Source: Nostoc sp. HK-01 (lineage in GTDB: Bacteria > Cyanobacteriota > Cyanobacteriia > Cyanobacteriales > Nostocaceae). Taken from it: a stretch of 64,000 nt of DNA. The notes beneath the pieces were generated by a model, which was given only the letters and a program-made list of their open reading frames with translations, searched no databases and was not told the DNA's origin. Below are positions 54,682 through 64,000 of the stretch, piece by piece. The position numbers and the translations under genes are program-made. The number at the start of each line of letters is the position of its first letter. Positions within the stretch are counted from its first letter, which is position 1. The stretch is taken from NCBI GenBank assembly GCA_003990705.1, contig AP018318.1, positions 5,877,001-5,941,000 on the forward strand, in the 5' to 3' direction.

Positions 54682-55794
54682 TTAGAGATAGCGTGATAAA
54701 ACTTCAACAGTTGCATTACCTGTATTTTCCCAACTAAATAAATTGGCTCTGGCGATACCTTGAGTAGAAAGATGCGATCGCAATTTGGCATCTGTAGCAA
54801 TCAATTGCATTGCTTCAGTAATTTCTACGGTGTTGTAGGGATTAACTAAAATTGCTGCATCACCAGCAACTTCGGGTAAAGAAGAAAGGTTCGAGGTGAT
54901 AACTGGTGTCCTGCAAGCCATTGCTTCTAGAACAGGGAAACCAAAACCTTCCCAAAGACTAGGAAACACAAGTGCGATCGCGCCATTGATAATTATTGGT
55001 AATTCTTGATAATCAATATAATTGAGAAACTTTACTTGATGAGTTATCCCCAATTCTGCCACCTGTGCTTGTAAAAGCGGTGTGTAACGTGCATCGGTGG
55101 GGCCAGCTAACCAGAGTTCATAATTGCTATTGTTGGGGAGTGCAGCAAAGGCACTGATGAGGCGTTGTAAATTTTTATAAGGGTCTTGTCTACCGATGTA
55201 GAGAAAGTAATTGCGAATTGGTAAGTTGAGATAGCGGAAATGAGTGCGATCGTGCGCTAAGGGAATAGGAGTAATTTTGTTAGCAGGAATTTGATAAAAA
55301 TCAATAATATCGTCAGCCGTAGCTTGGGAATTACAAACAATGTGTTTTGCTTGTCGAAGCACTTGGGGAACGTAGTAGCGTTGATAGAGTGTTATCGGTG
55401 AAAACCGTTTAGGAAAACGCAACGGTATCAAATCATGAAACATCACAACAGAAGTACATTCCTCCGACAAAGGCGCTTCTGGTAAAGGACAAAACAGAAC
55501 TTGGGATTTCAACTTCTGATAAATTTTCGGCAGTTGAAATTGTGTCCATAATAGACGGCGGAAATGGCCTTTTGCACCTTGTTCTGCGGTTTGTCCAGAG
55601 GGAACTGGGTAGCAATCATAGCCAGTAATATTTTCTGCAATTAACAGTGTCGGTTGCAGTTTGTGTAAGTGAGGTAGTAGGTTTAGGGCGTATGTAGTAG
55701 TGCCTGTGGGACGATTCAATAGAAATGACAAATTGATCAGTAAACAATTCTGCACGTTAGTTAATCGATAAAAAATGCTTCTTTTGAACTCCAC
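54682..55794 (-). CDS. Glycosyltransferase, GT4 family
   Basis: 370 residues with a two-domain GT-B fold. The acceptor-side domain has TGTTTYALNLLPHL; the nucleotide-sugar side has FLYIGRQDPYKNLQRLISAF and the EX7E-type motif EGFGFPVLEAMA, then TSNLSSLPEVAGDAAILVNP. Retaining transfer of a sugar onto a lipid or polysaccharide intermediate. Last gene of the minus-strand polysaccharide locus, 54 bp after asnB. Confidence 0.88.
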   Translation of the reverse strand: MEFKRSIFYRLTNVQNCLLINLSFLLNRPTGTTTYALNLLPHLHKLQPTLLIAENITGYDCYPVPSGQTAEQGAKGHFRRLLWTQFQLPKIYQKLKSQVLFCPLPEAPLSEECTSVVMFHDLIPLRFPKRFSPITLYQRYYVPQVLRQAKHIVCNSQATADDIIDFYQIPANKITPIPLAHDRTHFRYLNLPIRNYFLYIGRQDPYKNLQRLISAFAALPNNSNYELWLAGPTDARYTPLLQAQVAELGITHQVKFLNYIDYQELPIIINGAIALVFPSLWEGFGFPVLEAMACRTPVITSNLSSLPEVAGDAAILVNPYNTVEITEAMQLIATDAKLRSHLSTQGIARANLFSWENTGNATVEVLSRYL

Positions 55795-55848
55795 CAGAGT
55801 CAGTGGTAATCAGTTTGGGATGATATTTGTATTTGTGTATTTAGTTAT

Positions 55849-57783
55849 TTATTGCTCAAAAGTCACAGCTAAATTTTCCACCCAACGGATTAAATTTACC
55901 CAACGCCAAATGCGAAAATCAAATGCTGATTTCCCTGCCAGAACTTCTTGAAAATTTGTTTGCATCTGTTGTACATTTAGTGCAGGAATTTGGGCTGCCA
56001 TTTCACCATTTAGCACATTTTCTACCCACGGACTTATAATTTTTAGCCAACTTTGTTCAGGTGTAGCAAAGCCGATTTTATCTTGACGATTTAATATGAT
56101 GTTGGGAACAATACCCCGCATTGCTTCACGAAAAATAGCTTTAGAAGTGCCATCATTGGCAATAATGAATTCCTCTGGTAAAGAAAAGACAAAATTTACT
56201 AAAGTAGGTGTGAGAAAAGGAACTCGACTTTCAATTGAGTGTGCCATAGAGTTGCGGTCTTCATAGCGCAACAACATAGGCAAGCTATTTTCTACCACAG
56301 CTTGATGAAGTTCTGCCCGTAATATTTCTTGGCCTTTTTGCCTGTGATAAACTTTAGGCTCAATGCTATATTTGGTAAACCAATCATAATTTAACCAGCT
56401 AGGTACAACATCTTTTTTGACTAACTGTCTGACTGGTGATTGGAAACTAGGTGGTAGAAGAAGTCCGACAGCGCGAAGCAAGATAGTTTTTTGATTAGCT
56501 CCGGGTAGCTTTGAGGCTTTTTGTAAAAATTCGCTGGCTTTTCCCCATTGTCCTTGACGTAATAAAGAAGCAAACCGTGTCGCCAAATAGGCGCGGTAGC
56601 CACCCAATAATTCATCGGCTCCTTGTCCATCTAACATTACCTTGATATTGGCTGCTTTTGCCAATTGAAATACTCGATATTGAGCATAGATGCTGGTGCT
56701 ACCAAAAGGTTCATCTTGTAGTTCAATCAGTTTATCGAGGTCGGCTGTTAGTTCTTCAGGAGATGGTTTTATTTGATGTGCAATGACACCTGCGGCTTGT
56801 GCTACTGTCTCTACCCATTTTGCTTCGCTCAGATATGGATCAGCTGCAATATAACTAAATGTATGCAGTTGTAAGTTGTTGCCTTGTAAATGTCGCGTTG
56901 CCATAACAATGGCCGAAGAATCGATACCTCCAGACAGGGCTGCACCTACTGGTACATCACTACGCAGATGCAACCCCATACTCTCTAAAAACAGGTGGCG
57001 TAGGTGTGCTGTGGCTTCGGCAAAGGTAATATCTAAAGTCTGACTTACATCTATTTGCCAGTAACGCGAAATTTGTGGTTTTTGGGGATTTGCTAAAGAG
57101 ACTTTCAGAAAATAGGCTGGTGGTAGCTGCTGAATATCAGCAAACATAGTTTCATCACCATAGTCTGTTAATCCAGATTGCAAATAGTCATATACTCGCT
57201 GCGGATTAGCACTGCGGCTAATACCAGGGAGTTGCAGCAGGGCTTTAATTTCGGAAGCAAAAGCTAGTCCATCTTGCCAGTAAGTATAGTAGAGGGGTTT
57301 AATGCCGAAAAAATCACGGGCTAAAAATAGAGTGTGTTCCCAAGTATCAAGGATGGCAAAGGCAAACATTCCTACAAACTTACTCAAGGCATTTACACCC
57401 CATTCAGTATATGCAGCCAGTAAAACTTCTGTATCTGAATGAGATTGAAATTGATGCCCTAAAGTTTGTAACTGAGTTTGTAATTCTAGATAGTTGTAAA
57501 TCTCCCCGTTAAAAACAATGTAATATCTGCCGTTGGCTGTTCCCATTGGTTGCCAGCCAGCTTCACTTAAATCAAGAATAGACAGACGACGATGTAGTAG
57601 GTAAAGTTGGCTATTTTCTAGCGTTTGCAGATTGCGGGAAGTAGAGACAGGCCTAGTTTCTGACCAACCTAAGAAGCCAAAGTCATCAGGGCCGCGATCG
57701 CTCAAAGAATGACTGAGAGATTTTAAAATGCTGACATCAATCTGTGACTTACTTCCTAATAGTATGCCTGCAATCCCACACAT
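55849..57783 (-). CDS. asnB: Asparagine synthase (glutamine-hydrolysing)
   Basis: A 644-residue two-domain enzyme. Class II glutaminase: Cys2 nucleophile (MCGIAGILLG), RLSILDLSEAGWQPM and FNGEIYNYLEL. Synthetase: the ATP-PPi loop ALSGGIDSSAI and later LLRYEDRNSMAHSIESRVPF. In sugar loci such AsnB homologues often amidate uronic acids or other surface-polymer groups, rather than making free Asn. That context applies here. Complete. Confidence 0.88.
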   Translation of the reverse strand: MCGIAGILLGSKSQIDVSILKSLSHSLSDRGPDDFGFLGWSETRPVSTSRNLQTLENSQLYLLHRRLSILDLSEAGWQPMGTANGRYYIVFNGEIYNYLELQTQLQTLGHQFQSHSDTEVLLAAYTEWGVNALSKFVGMFAFAILDTWEHTLFLARDFFGIKPLYYTYWQDGLAFASEIKALLQLPGISRSANPQRVYDYLQSGLTDYGDETMFADIQQLPPAYFLKVSLANPQKPQISRYWQIDVSQTLDITFAEATAHLRHLFLESMGLHLRSDVPVGAALSGGIDSSAIVMATRHLQGNNLQLHTFSYIAADPYLSEAKWVETVAQAAGVIAHQIKPSPEELTADLDKLIELQDEPFGSTSIYAQYRVFQLAKAANIKVMLDGQGADELLGGYRAYLATRFASLLRQGQWGKASEFLQKASKLPGANQKTILLRAVGLLLPPSFQSPVRQLVKKDVVPSWLNYDWFTKYSIEPKVYHRQKGQEILRAELHQAVVENSLPMLLRYEDRNSMAHSIESRVPFLTPTLVNFVFSLPEEFIIANDGTSKAIFREAMRGIVPNIILNRQDKIGFATPEQSWLKIISPWVENVLNGEMAAQIPALNVQQMQTNFQEVLAGKSAFDFRIWRWVNLIRWVENLAVTFEQ

Positions 57784-57792
57784 ATTTTACAA

Positions 57793-58866
57793 TCAACTCG
57801 ATTCATACTTTGCCTTGGTTATAGTAGCCACATATTTCGGATCATGCCATTTATTTACATATTCCAAAGCTGCTGCTGCATGATGGTGCAACTTTTTTCT
57901 ATCTTCTATACATTGTTGGATGACTTCATAAATATTATTTGGTTCAGTATGAATTATAGTTTCTAAAACATCAGATGCCATTTTTTTAGGTAAAAAATGT
58001 AAATCTTCTTTGGCAATTCTAGCGATTACAGGTTTCCCCATCTGCATTGCTTCAACAGCAAAACCACCATACCAGCCAATGAGAATTTGGTCGATGATTA
58101 AATCTGCTTGCTGATAAATTTTTATAGCTTGTGCATGAGGTATATTTTCTACGAGACACACTTCTATATATTCTGCGTGAGTTTGTTGCAATCTTTCTAA
58201 AGCTGCCAAAATATCAGCACTTCCTTTGGCTTCTCGGTTAGTGGGCGCATGAACGATCCTGAGTTTTTTATTATTTAATTTTGGAGGAAATAGCTCAATT
58301 CCTGCAAAACTAAGTGAATAGGGTAAAAATGATGATTTATCAGAGGGTAGAAAATAAAGTAAATCAGGATTTAAAGCCCAAATGTGTTTAACGTAAGGCT
58401 CGATTTTTTTTAAACCTTCACGTCTATAATTATCTAGCTTCCCAGAATTACATTGCCCTTGATAACAGTTGGGATTATGACAAGCAGCTATTTGTGTTCT
58501 CTGCATAGTGGGATACTTTTGTCTAATATCACAACCGTTATAAGTAACAAATAGTTTAGCTTTCTCTGGATAAAATGGTAGCTCAAACTGATTGAGACCA
58601 CTATTAGGAAAATGAATTAATGATGAACCAAAGTTAAAGTGAAAAATATCATATTGGTTTCTAATTTGCCTAAAAGCTAATGCAAGTTTTAAAAACCGCC
58701 CAGCTTTCAGTTTTATCTTTTGAATATTAAGATTAATATCAGCAGGATATTCTAACCAGTTTTGTTGCGAGATTAAAACTTTACTATCTAAGCCTAATGC
58801 TTTTTCACCTTGAGCTAATCCCCAAGAGTTACCACCGACAGATGTAGGTAAATGTAAAACTTTCAA
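57793..58866 (-). CDS. Glycosyltransferase family 1-like protein with Cys-rich insert (copy A)
   Basis: 357 residues; GT-B-like C-terminal half with RIVHAPTNREAKGSADILAA, QADLIIDQILIGWYGGFAVE and MGKPVIARI. A Cys-rich insert, CHNPNCYQGQCNSG, follows CDIRQKYPTMQRTQIAA in the first half. A related gene (59766-60953) has the same layout, so they are paralogues. The N-terminal half starts KVLHLPTSVGGNSWGLAQGE. Sugar and acceptor unknown. Confidence 0.8.
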   Translation of the reverse strand: MKVLHLPTSVGGNSWGLAQGEKALGLDSKVLISQQNWLEYPADINLNIQKIKLKAGRFLKLALAFRQIRNQYDIFHFNFGSSLIHFPNSGLNQFELPFYPEKAKLFVTYNGCDIRQKYPTMQRTQIAACHNPNCYQGQCNSGKLDNYRREGLKKIEPYVKHIWALNPDLLYFLPSDKSSFLPYSLSFAGIELFPPKLNNKKLRIVHAPTNREAKGSADILAALERLQQTHAEYIEVCLVENIPHAQAIKIYQQADLIIDQILIGWYGGFAVEAMQMGKPVIARIAKEDLHFLPKKMASDVLETIIHTEPNNIYEVIQQCIEDRKKLHHHAAAALEYVNKWHDPKYVATITKAKYESS

Positions 58867-58875
58867 GATAACATT

Positions 58876-59769
58876 TTACCTCTCACAATTATTAGTTGAA
58901 TGTAGAGATTGCATAATGGTTTTCTCAATACCAATATTAAAAGGGGTAAAAATTGGGTTTAATGCTTGGTTTAATAATGTTGTATCAGCAATTAAATCAA
59001 AATAGCGAATTCTATCTGATAGTTCAATATTGACTTGTTTTTGCGAGAAAATCGCAATTTTATGAGCAATCTCTCGTAAAGTAAGAATTTCTTGACTGGC
59101 TATATTAATCAAATAATCATTCAAGGATTTTTTTAAAAGTTTTGTTAAAATTTCAACAAGATCATAGATATAAATTACAGATAGTTTTAACCCATCTAAA
59201 TCAGTGACGTCATTTTTATTTTTTTCAATAAAAATTTTATTGCCTTGTAATGTGGTGTTAATTAATCGAGGAATTAGCTTATCAGTTTGTCCAGGGCCAT
59301 AAACACCAAATAACCTAGTTATCGTAATATCCATATCATTACGAAAGAGCGCTAGTGCTTCCTCGGCACAAATTTTACTGAGAGAATACCAGTTATCTCT
59401 ATTAAGAGGAGATGTTTCTCCTAGAGGTTGAAAGCTTGGTGCATAAACATTCCCAGTAGAAGTGTAAATAAAGCGTTTTACTTTAGCTTTACGTGCTGTT
59501 TCCGCCAGTTTCACTGCACTAACTACATTCACATTCAATAAATGTACAGCTTTTTCTGGAACTTGACGATAGTATGGTGATTGCGCTAAATATATAACAG
59601 CATCAGTTCCTGGAATGATAGAAAATTGATCTGATAAAATACCAGTTTCTCCATCAATTCCATTTTGCTCAGAAGAACTAATCCCATACACATCTGCACC
59701 AAGTAATTTTAGGTGATTAAATAAATATTTACCAATAAAACCTTTATACCCAATAATTAGTACTTTCAT
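58876..59769 (-). CDS. NAD-dependent epimerase/dehydratase (extended SDR)
   Basis: 297 residues. Nucleotide-binding GYKGFIGKYLFNHL, a YxxxK motif in NWYSLSKICAEEA with the upstream STGNVYAPSF, and RLFGVYGPGQTDKLIPRL. It modifies a nucleotide sugar for the locus. Stop/start overlap of 4 bases with the upstream glycosyltransferase gene shows translational coupling. Product unknown. Confidence 0.87.
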   Translation of the reverse strand: MKVLIIGYKGFIGKYLFNHLKLLGADVYGISSSEQNGIDGETGILSDQFSIIPGTDAVIYLAQSPYYRQVPEKAVHLLNVNVVSAVKLAETARKAKVKRFIYTSTGNVYAPSFQPLGETSPLNRDNWYSLSKICAEEALALFRNDMDITITRLFGVYGPGQTDKLIPRLINTTLQGNKIFIEKNKNDVTDLDGLKLSVIYIYDLVEILTKLLKKSLNDYLINIASQEILTLREIAHKIAIFSQKQVNIELSDRIRYFDLIADTTLLNQALNPIFTPFNIGIEKTIMQSLHSTNNCER

Positions 59770-60953
59770 TTGGCTACTCCTAAATCTTGATAAGCTTTTT
59801 GTAACCTCTGGGCAAAAGCTTCTAGAGTAAAGTATTTATCAATATATTGTCTACTTTTGATACCAATTTCGGTCAATTTATCTCTATTATTCACTAATTC
59901 ACGCAAGTCTTTTTCCAAAGTTTGAATATGAGTATTAATAATAGGACATTCTTCTGGGTGCAATAGATACTCGTGCGGTTTTCTAATAAAACACATCACA
60001 GGCTTACCCATTGCCATACCTTCAAGTGCAAAATAGCCATGAAAACCTATTAAGCATTGATCAAAAATAACATCAGCAGTACGATATACTTCCAAAGCTT
60101 GCTCATTAGGTACTTTTTCGACAAGAATCAGTTCGATAGAAACACCTTCAACCTGAAGATTTTCCACTGCTTCAATTAAGAAGTGGGTTCCTTTGAAAAT
60201 TCGATGATTAGGCGCATGAACAATACGTAAAGGTTTATTTTTATCAACTAGAGGATAAACAGGTTGATATTTATGGCTACTAGGCCCATCTAAATCTACA
60301 GGCCAGAAGAATAAATCATTTCGACTACCAGGGGTGTATTCAACCATATCTCCCATAGAGAAAATACCTGTTGAATACTGTTTAAGTTTTTTTATATAAT
60401 TTACCCGTCTATTTTCATCACATATACAAGCTTGACCAATTAAATTACACTCTGTACAGCAATTAGGTTCTCCTAATCTTTGTGTAGCTTGCTGACTGCG
60501 AACATCAGCACCATAAGTCCAGAAAAAAACATGAATACCTAGTAGTTTATAAACTAATAATTCTCGAAAATTTATCTGTAAATGGTTCCAAGACAAAAGT
60601 AAACCGCGATCGCAGTATAAATGAAGTCTATCAGCCCAAATGCAAGCCCATAAAAAAATAAATAATGAAGTGAATTTACCTACTAATGGAATTCGAGTCC
60701 ATTGGCTCAAATTGTAGTCAAAGCTTTGGGTGATAAAATAAGTTTCGTAAACTAACGACCTAGCTTTTACTCCTAACAGACATTCTGCTTTGGCTTTAAA
60801 AGCTAAAGTAATAATGGGAGTTCCTAGCCATAAGCTTTTTATTTGATATGAAGTTAACTTTTTATAAATAAATCTGAAGGGTGATAAAAGTATGACTAGA
60901 AATATCACCCAAATAGATAAAAAATCATAAATGAGCCTAAAAATTTTTTTCAC
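59766..60953 (-). CDS. Glycosyltransferase family 1-like protein with Cys-rich insert (copy B)
   Basis: 395 residues; N-terminal hydrophobic segment (FLSIWVIFLVILLSPFRFIY) may anchor it to the membrane. The second half matches copy A: RIVHAPNHRIFKGTHFLIEA, RTADVIFDQCLIGFHGYFALE and MGKPVMCFI. The Cys-rich insert is NCCTECNLIGQACICDENRR. It overlaps the epimerase and methyltransferase genes by 4 bases on each side, so the three are translated together. Confidence 0.8.
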   Translation of the reverse strand: MKKIFRLIYDFLSIWVIFLVILLSPFRFIYKKLTSYQIKSLWLGTPIITLAFKAKAECLLGVKARSLVYETYFITQSFDYNLSQWTRIPLVGKFTSLFIFLWACIWADRLHLYCDRGLLLSWNHLQINFRELLVYKLLGIHVFFWTYGADVRSQQATQRLGEPNCCTECNLIGQACICDENRRVNYIKKLKQYSTGIFSMGDMVEYTPGSRNDLFFWPVDLDGPSSHKYQPVYPLVDKNKPLRIVHAPNHRIFKGTHFLIEAVENLQVEGVSIELILVEKVPNEQALEVYRTADVIFDQCLIGFHGYFALEGMAMGKPVMCFIRKPHEYLLHPEECPIINTHIQTLEKDLRELVNNRDKLTEIGIKSRQYIDKYFTLEAFAQRLQKAYQDLGVAK

Positions 60954-62071
60954 ACGACTGGCTTAGTTAATAGAACAGAAATACCATTTGGATTTGCCGG
61001 ATTAAATTGAGAATCGTGAACTCCTAATTCTTGCAGCCATTCTTGCACTTCTTCTTCTGTATGTTGCCAAGCATTGTGAGGATGATACCAGTCAAAGTTG
61101 ACCATATTATTCGTCTCAAAGTCAAATGCCTCATTCCAAAAGCACTTCGCAAAATTGTAGTAAATCAGTCTTTGGACATCGTGTGTTCCAGCGGGTATGC
61201 CGAGAATGGGAATCGGTTGATTTAAAGTAATCTTAGCGTTGAGACGACTTAATTCTCGCCCTAACTCAGTCAGCCCTTCACAAGCTTTATAGCAAGACTC
61301 TGGATCAAGGTTCGTAAATGATTCTCTAATATATTGGTCACAAAATTGACGGGCTGCCCCCATTTTTTTATAAACATAAAAAAATAACTGCCCACCAGGT
61401 TTGAGTTTGCTATAAATGGCAAATAAAGCTTTTTTAGTATTAGGAGTATGGTGAAGTACGCCATCGGCAATAATAAAATCAAAAAAGTTGTCGCTAAATG
61501 GCATATCCATTAAGTCAGCCTGAACTACATGACAGTTTGGCAAATGTTTTGTATTTTCAAATGTTGTGAAGGCTGCTTCAGAGATATCTACTGCAAAAAC
61601 TTGCCCTTTTGTATTTTCAGCAATAAATTTCGTGTTAAAACCAGAACCAGGGCCAACTTCCAAAATCCGATCAAATTTTTGATAAAAAGCTTGGAGTTTT
61701 TCTAAATTAGGCATACCAAGTTTTTTACAATACCATTCGTACAAAAATTCTTGATGGCTAGATTCCAAACCGTAATTACGAAAGCGACTCCATTTATCAG
61801 AGAATGTTTCGTTAGTTAACAGTTGCTCTTTAGCTGATTCTGGTTCGGATTTATCGGCGATCGCACTTAAGCTGTACTTTTCTTCAAACCATTTTAGATC
61901 AGGTTTTAATGTTCCCTGTAAAAAACAAGGAACACCTCTGAATACTGGATACCAAGTTTGAGAATTGTTTTTGATAATCCCCTCAATAACTTCTGCCTGC
62001 TCTAATTTGAAGGGAATGTATTCCACATTTTGAGATAGTGTATCTAGGTAGCCAATTAACTCTTTTTTCAT
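60950..62071 (-). CDS. SAM-dependent methyltransferase (class I)
   Basis: 373 residues. An N-terminal Trm112-like segment ends with YPVFRGVPCFLQG. The SAM-binding site is RILEVGPGSGFNTKFI, then VFAVDISEAAF, and DFIIADGVLHHTPN, all class I methyltransferase features. Probably methylates a sugar in the polymer or chain end. It overlaps the downstream glycosyltransferase gene by 4 bases. Confidence 0.87.
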   Translation of the reverse strand: MKKELIGYLDTLSQNVEYIPFKLEQAEVIEGIIKNNSQTWYPVFRGVPCFLQGTLKPDLKWFEEKYSLSAIADKSEPESAKEQLLTNETFSDKWSRFRNYGLESSHQEFLYEWYCKKLGMPNLEKLQAFYQKFDRILEVGPGSGFNTKFIAENTKGQVFAVDISEAAFTTFENTKHLPNCHVVQADLMDMPFSDNFFDFIIADGVLHHTPNTKKALFAIYSKLKPGGQLFFYVYKKMGAARQFCDQYIRESFTNLDPESCYKACEGLTELGRELSRLNAKITLNQPIPILGIPAGTHDVQRLIYYNFAKCFWNEAFDFETNNMVNFDWYHPHNAWQHTEEEVQEWLQELGVHDSQFNPANPNGISVLLTKPVV

Positions 62072-62083
62072 ATAAAATATTTT

Positions 62084-63739
62084 TTATAATTTTTGTAAAA
62101 GACCTTGTTTATAGAAAAATTTCTCATAGGCAAGTATTTGCGTTTTTAATGTATCCCATGAGCTATGATGTTTATCAATCCAGCTTTTTGATGATGATGA
62201 TAAATAGACTAGCTCATCTGGATTTTTAATCATATCTTCCATTTTATGAAAAATATCATCTTCACTTTTACAGTTAATTACAGGTGGTAATTCACTGTAT
62301 TGTTTGAGAATATCATCTTCTTTAATATAAGTACAAATAGGAGCCGCAACTGCCATTGCTTTAAACACAATGCCACCAAAAGAACCAAGTTTAAACTGGT
62401 CAACTACGATATGACAAGCTTTAGCTGTTCTTTCAAATTTTACAGTTCCCATTGGCTGGCTCCAAAAGACGAAATCAGCACAATCTTTTTCAGTCAGTAA
62501 TTTAATACTATCTTGGACATTTGCTCCCCACTCACAACACACCATACCGACTTTGTAGCCAGATTGACGAAGATTGCAAAAGGCATTTAAGAATATATCA
62601 TTGCCTTTATCTGCATATCCTGTTCCAGCTACCCAATCATGACGTGTAGGAAAGAAAAACAAAAAGTCTGCATCTAATTGTTGACAAAGCTTTTGTCTTA
62701 GCTCTTGCCAACCTTCTATTTGCAATCCATGATTTTCATCATAAGGATGATTCATTCCAGAAACATTTTTACCTGCTAACAAAATTGCATTATTGATGCA
62801 GTCAGAGTTCGTAACAAAAACATGTTCAGCTTCACTATATGCAATAGATGTTAATCTGCCTCGCGCTGTTGATTCAAAAGGAATATCTCTTAGTGTTCCG
62901 TGTTCAAAGGCGAAGTAAGAATGTTTTGCTAATAAGGGTAAAATAGGATCTGTAGAATAGCCTTGGATAATATCATAGTTTTCAAAAAGCTTTTTCCAAA
63001 AGGGAATAATATAACGATATCCTTCTAAATCTTCACAAGCTAACTGGTCTTGACGTTCAGGAAATTTAAGTTTAAATATTTCAATTATCTGCTGAACTCG
63101 TTCTTCAAAATTACTACTTTCAAATTTTTTCCTGAAATTATTTTTTTGTTGAGCTAATTTACTATTTTTATTGAAAAAATAAAATATGTTTTTAATAGTT
63201 TTTTTTGATAAGAGGCTATGAATTTTTTGATTAATCAAACTGAGAATGTGATTTTTAATAAAAATAATGTACTTTGCTATTTTTAATATTTTTATAATTG
63301 AGGAAATAATTAAATATAAAAGTTTATTCATTGAGCAATGATAAAATCGCCCAATTTCTAATGCTTGCCACCAAAACCATGCTGAAATTGCTTTATTTTG
63401 ACGCTTTGCTGTTAAATAGAACAAGCAATATAGTATGTAGCCTTGAGCGAACCATTTAGGGCGTTTAAATCCTTTTAAATCTACTGCATCCCAATCAGGA
63501 GAAAACTGGTCTTTAATTTCTCCTTCAAAATCTGCGTCTTCCCATTCTGGGCAACCCATAATGTGGTAGTAGTCATAACATATAACATCACAATCAAATC
63601 CTACATTATTTAAAAGTTTGGCATTATTATAAGCATTGTTTGCGATATTACCTATGTGTAGAATACTTGGTTTGCGTCCATATTTTTGTTCAAATTCTTT
63701 GATCCATTGAAAAGAATTATTTAATTCTGTCTCATTCAT
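62084..63739 (-). CDS. Large glycosyltransferase-like protein (551 aa)
   Basis: The N-terminus HIGNIANNAYNNAKLLNNVG is typical of a group of bacterial GT-B proteins. The middle has a hydrophobic/basic stretch (LYLIISSIIKILKIAKYIIF) that could attach it to the membrane. The later part has YFAFEHGTLRDIPFEST and FFFPTRHDWVAGTGYADKGN, then FGGIVFKAMAVAAPICTYIK. No Cys cluster of the kind seen in copies A and B. The coding region is very A/T-rich, especially at 63100-63300. Sugar unknown. Confidence 0.75.
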   Translation of the reverse strand: MNETELNNSFQWIKEFEQKYGRKPSILHIGNIANNAYNNAKLLNNVGFDCDVICYDYYHIMGCPEWEDADFEGEIKDQFSPDWDAVDLKGFKRPKWFAQGYILYCLFYLTAKRQNKAISAWFWWQALEIGRFYHCSMNKLLYLIISSIIKILKIAKYIIFIKNHILSLINQKIHSLLSKKTIKNIFYFFNKNSKLAQQKNNFRKKFESSNFEERVQQIIEIFKLKFPERQDQLACEDLEGYRYIIPFWKKLFENYDIIQGYSTDPILPLLAKHSYFAFEHGTLRDIPFESTARGRLTSIAYSEAEHVFVTNSDCINNAILLAGKNVSGMNHPYDENHGLQIEGWQELRQKLCQQLDADFLFFFPTRHDWVAGTGYADKGNDIFLNAFCNLRQSGYKVGMVCCEWGANVQDSIKLLTEKDCADFVFWSQPMGTVKFERTAKACHIVVDQFKLGSFGGIVFKAMAVAAPICTYIKEDDILKQYSELPPVINCKSEDDIFHKMEDMIKNPDELVYLSSSSKSWIDKHHSSWDTLKTQILAYEKFFYKQGLLQKL

Positions 63740-63853
63740 AATACTTATTTAAAAGAAGTAATTTTATGTAAAAACACACATTTTAGATATAAATCAATTT
63801 GTTGATTAATTAGCCTCTATTAGTTGAATTATTTTTTTCTGCAAAACTTATTA

Positions 63854-64000
63854 TCACATTGCCGAGTGTTTTCTAAGACCAGCTTTCAAGGAATTTACTA
63901 CTAGCTGTTGCTCGCTGTCTGTCATTCCGGGGAAGATGGGTAAAGTAATTGATAAGTCTTCTGCATTTACTGCATTGGTATATTGTTCAGCTTTGAGGTT
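63854..64000 (-). CDS. DegT/DnrJ/EryC1/StrS-type aminotransferase, C-terminal part (5' end outside window)
   Basis: The last 48 codons of a minus-strand gene that enters from the right edge. The tail LSITLPIFPGMTDSEQQLVV is typical of the C-terminus of the PLP-dependent DegT/DnrJ aminotransferases that make amino sugars. This fits the polysaccharide locus, and the gene precedes the large glycosyltransferase by 114 bp. The stop is at 63854. Confidence 0.75.
   Translation of the reverse strand, partial: NLKAEQYTNAVNAEDLSITLPIFPGMTDSEQQLVVNSLKAGLRKHSAM

Overview
The window is chromosomal DNA from a cyanobacterium, most likely a filamentous Nostocales species (Nostoc/Anabaena/Calothrix type). 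Support: a full beta-carboxysome and inorganic-carbon-uptake locus, an RbcR-type LysR regulator, DUF928 and Ycf46 proteins, many HIP1 octamers (GCGATCGC), and heptanucleotide tandem repeats (GTCAATA, TGAAGTA) typical of heterocystous cyanobacteria. No transposase, phage gene or CRISPR array was seen. || Layout. 1-7.7 kb: 3' end of an EamA permease, a peptidoglycan-binding/HEAT membrane protein, a DUF2141 protein, a sensor kinase, a 57-residue secreted Pro-rich peptide, an LD-carboxypeptidase, tRNA-Ala(TGC), the tRNA hydroxylase TrhO and an MXKDX-repeat lipoprotein. 8.0-11.6 kb: five co-directional genes for an envelope redox set (Tat-type thioredoxin, CcdA, DM13 lipoprotein, cytochrome b, Tat-type molybdopterin oxidoreductase). 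11.6-14.2 kb: three tandem DUF928 paralogues. 14.7-15.1 kb: a frameshifted pseudogene. 15.1-20.2 kb: an RND efflux pump and its adaptor, with the decayed remnant of a TetR regulator upstream of the adaptor. || 20.7-33.4 kb is the centre of the window: sbtA-sbtB (bicarbonate uptake), then on the other strand ndhF4-ndhD4-cupB (CO2-hydrating NDH-1 complex), then ccmK2-ccmK1-ccmL-ccmM-ccmN-ccmO (carboxysome shell and core), then rbcR. Bicarbonate import, CO2 conversion to bicarbonate, carboxysome assembly and a likely transcriptional regulator thus lie within 13 kb. CcmM carries a strong internal Shine-Dalgarno/GTG start for the short (M35-like) form. || 33.5-54.6 kb is mostly housekeeping: a MuiA-family protein, a PlmA-like GntR regulator, an alpha/beta hydrolase, tig-clpP-clpX, asd-dapA-rnj, peptidoglycan-binding and SH3 proteins, Ycf46, peptide deformylase, dienelactone hydrolase, a short S1 protein and small conserved proteins. 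Intergenic repeats and one probable Uma2 remnant lie between them. 54.7-64 kb is a minus-strand polysaccharide locus: glycosyltransferases, an asparagine synthase, an epimerase, a methyltransferase and, cut by the window end, a DegT-type aminotransferase. It is visibly richer in A+T than its neighbours. || All functions are inferred from sequence motifs and remembered family features. No database search was possible.
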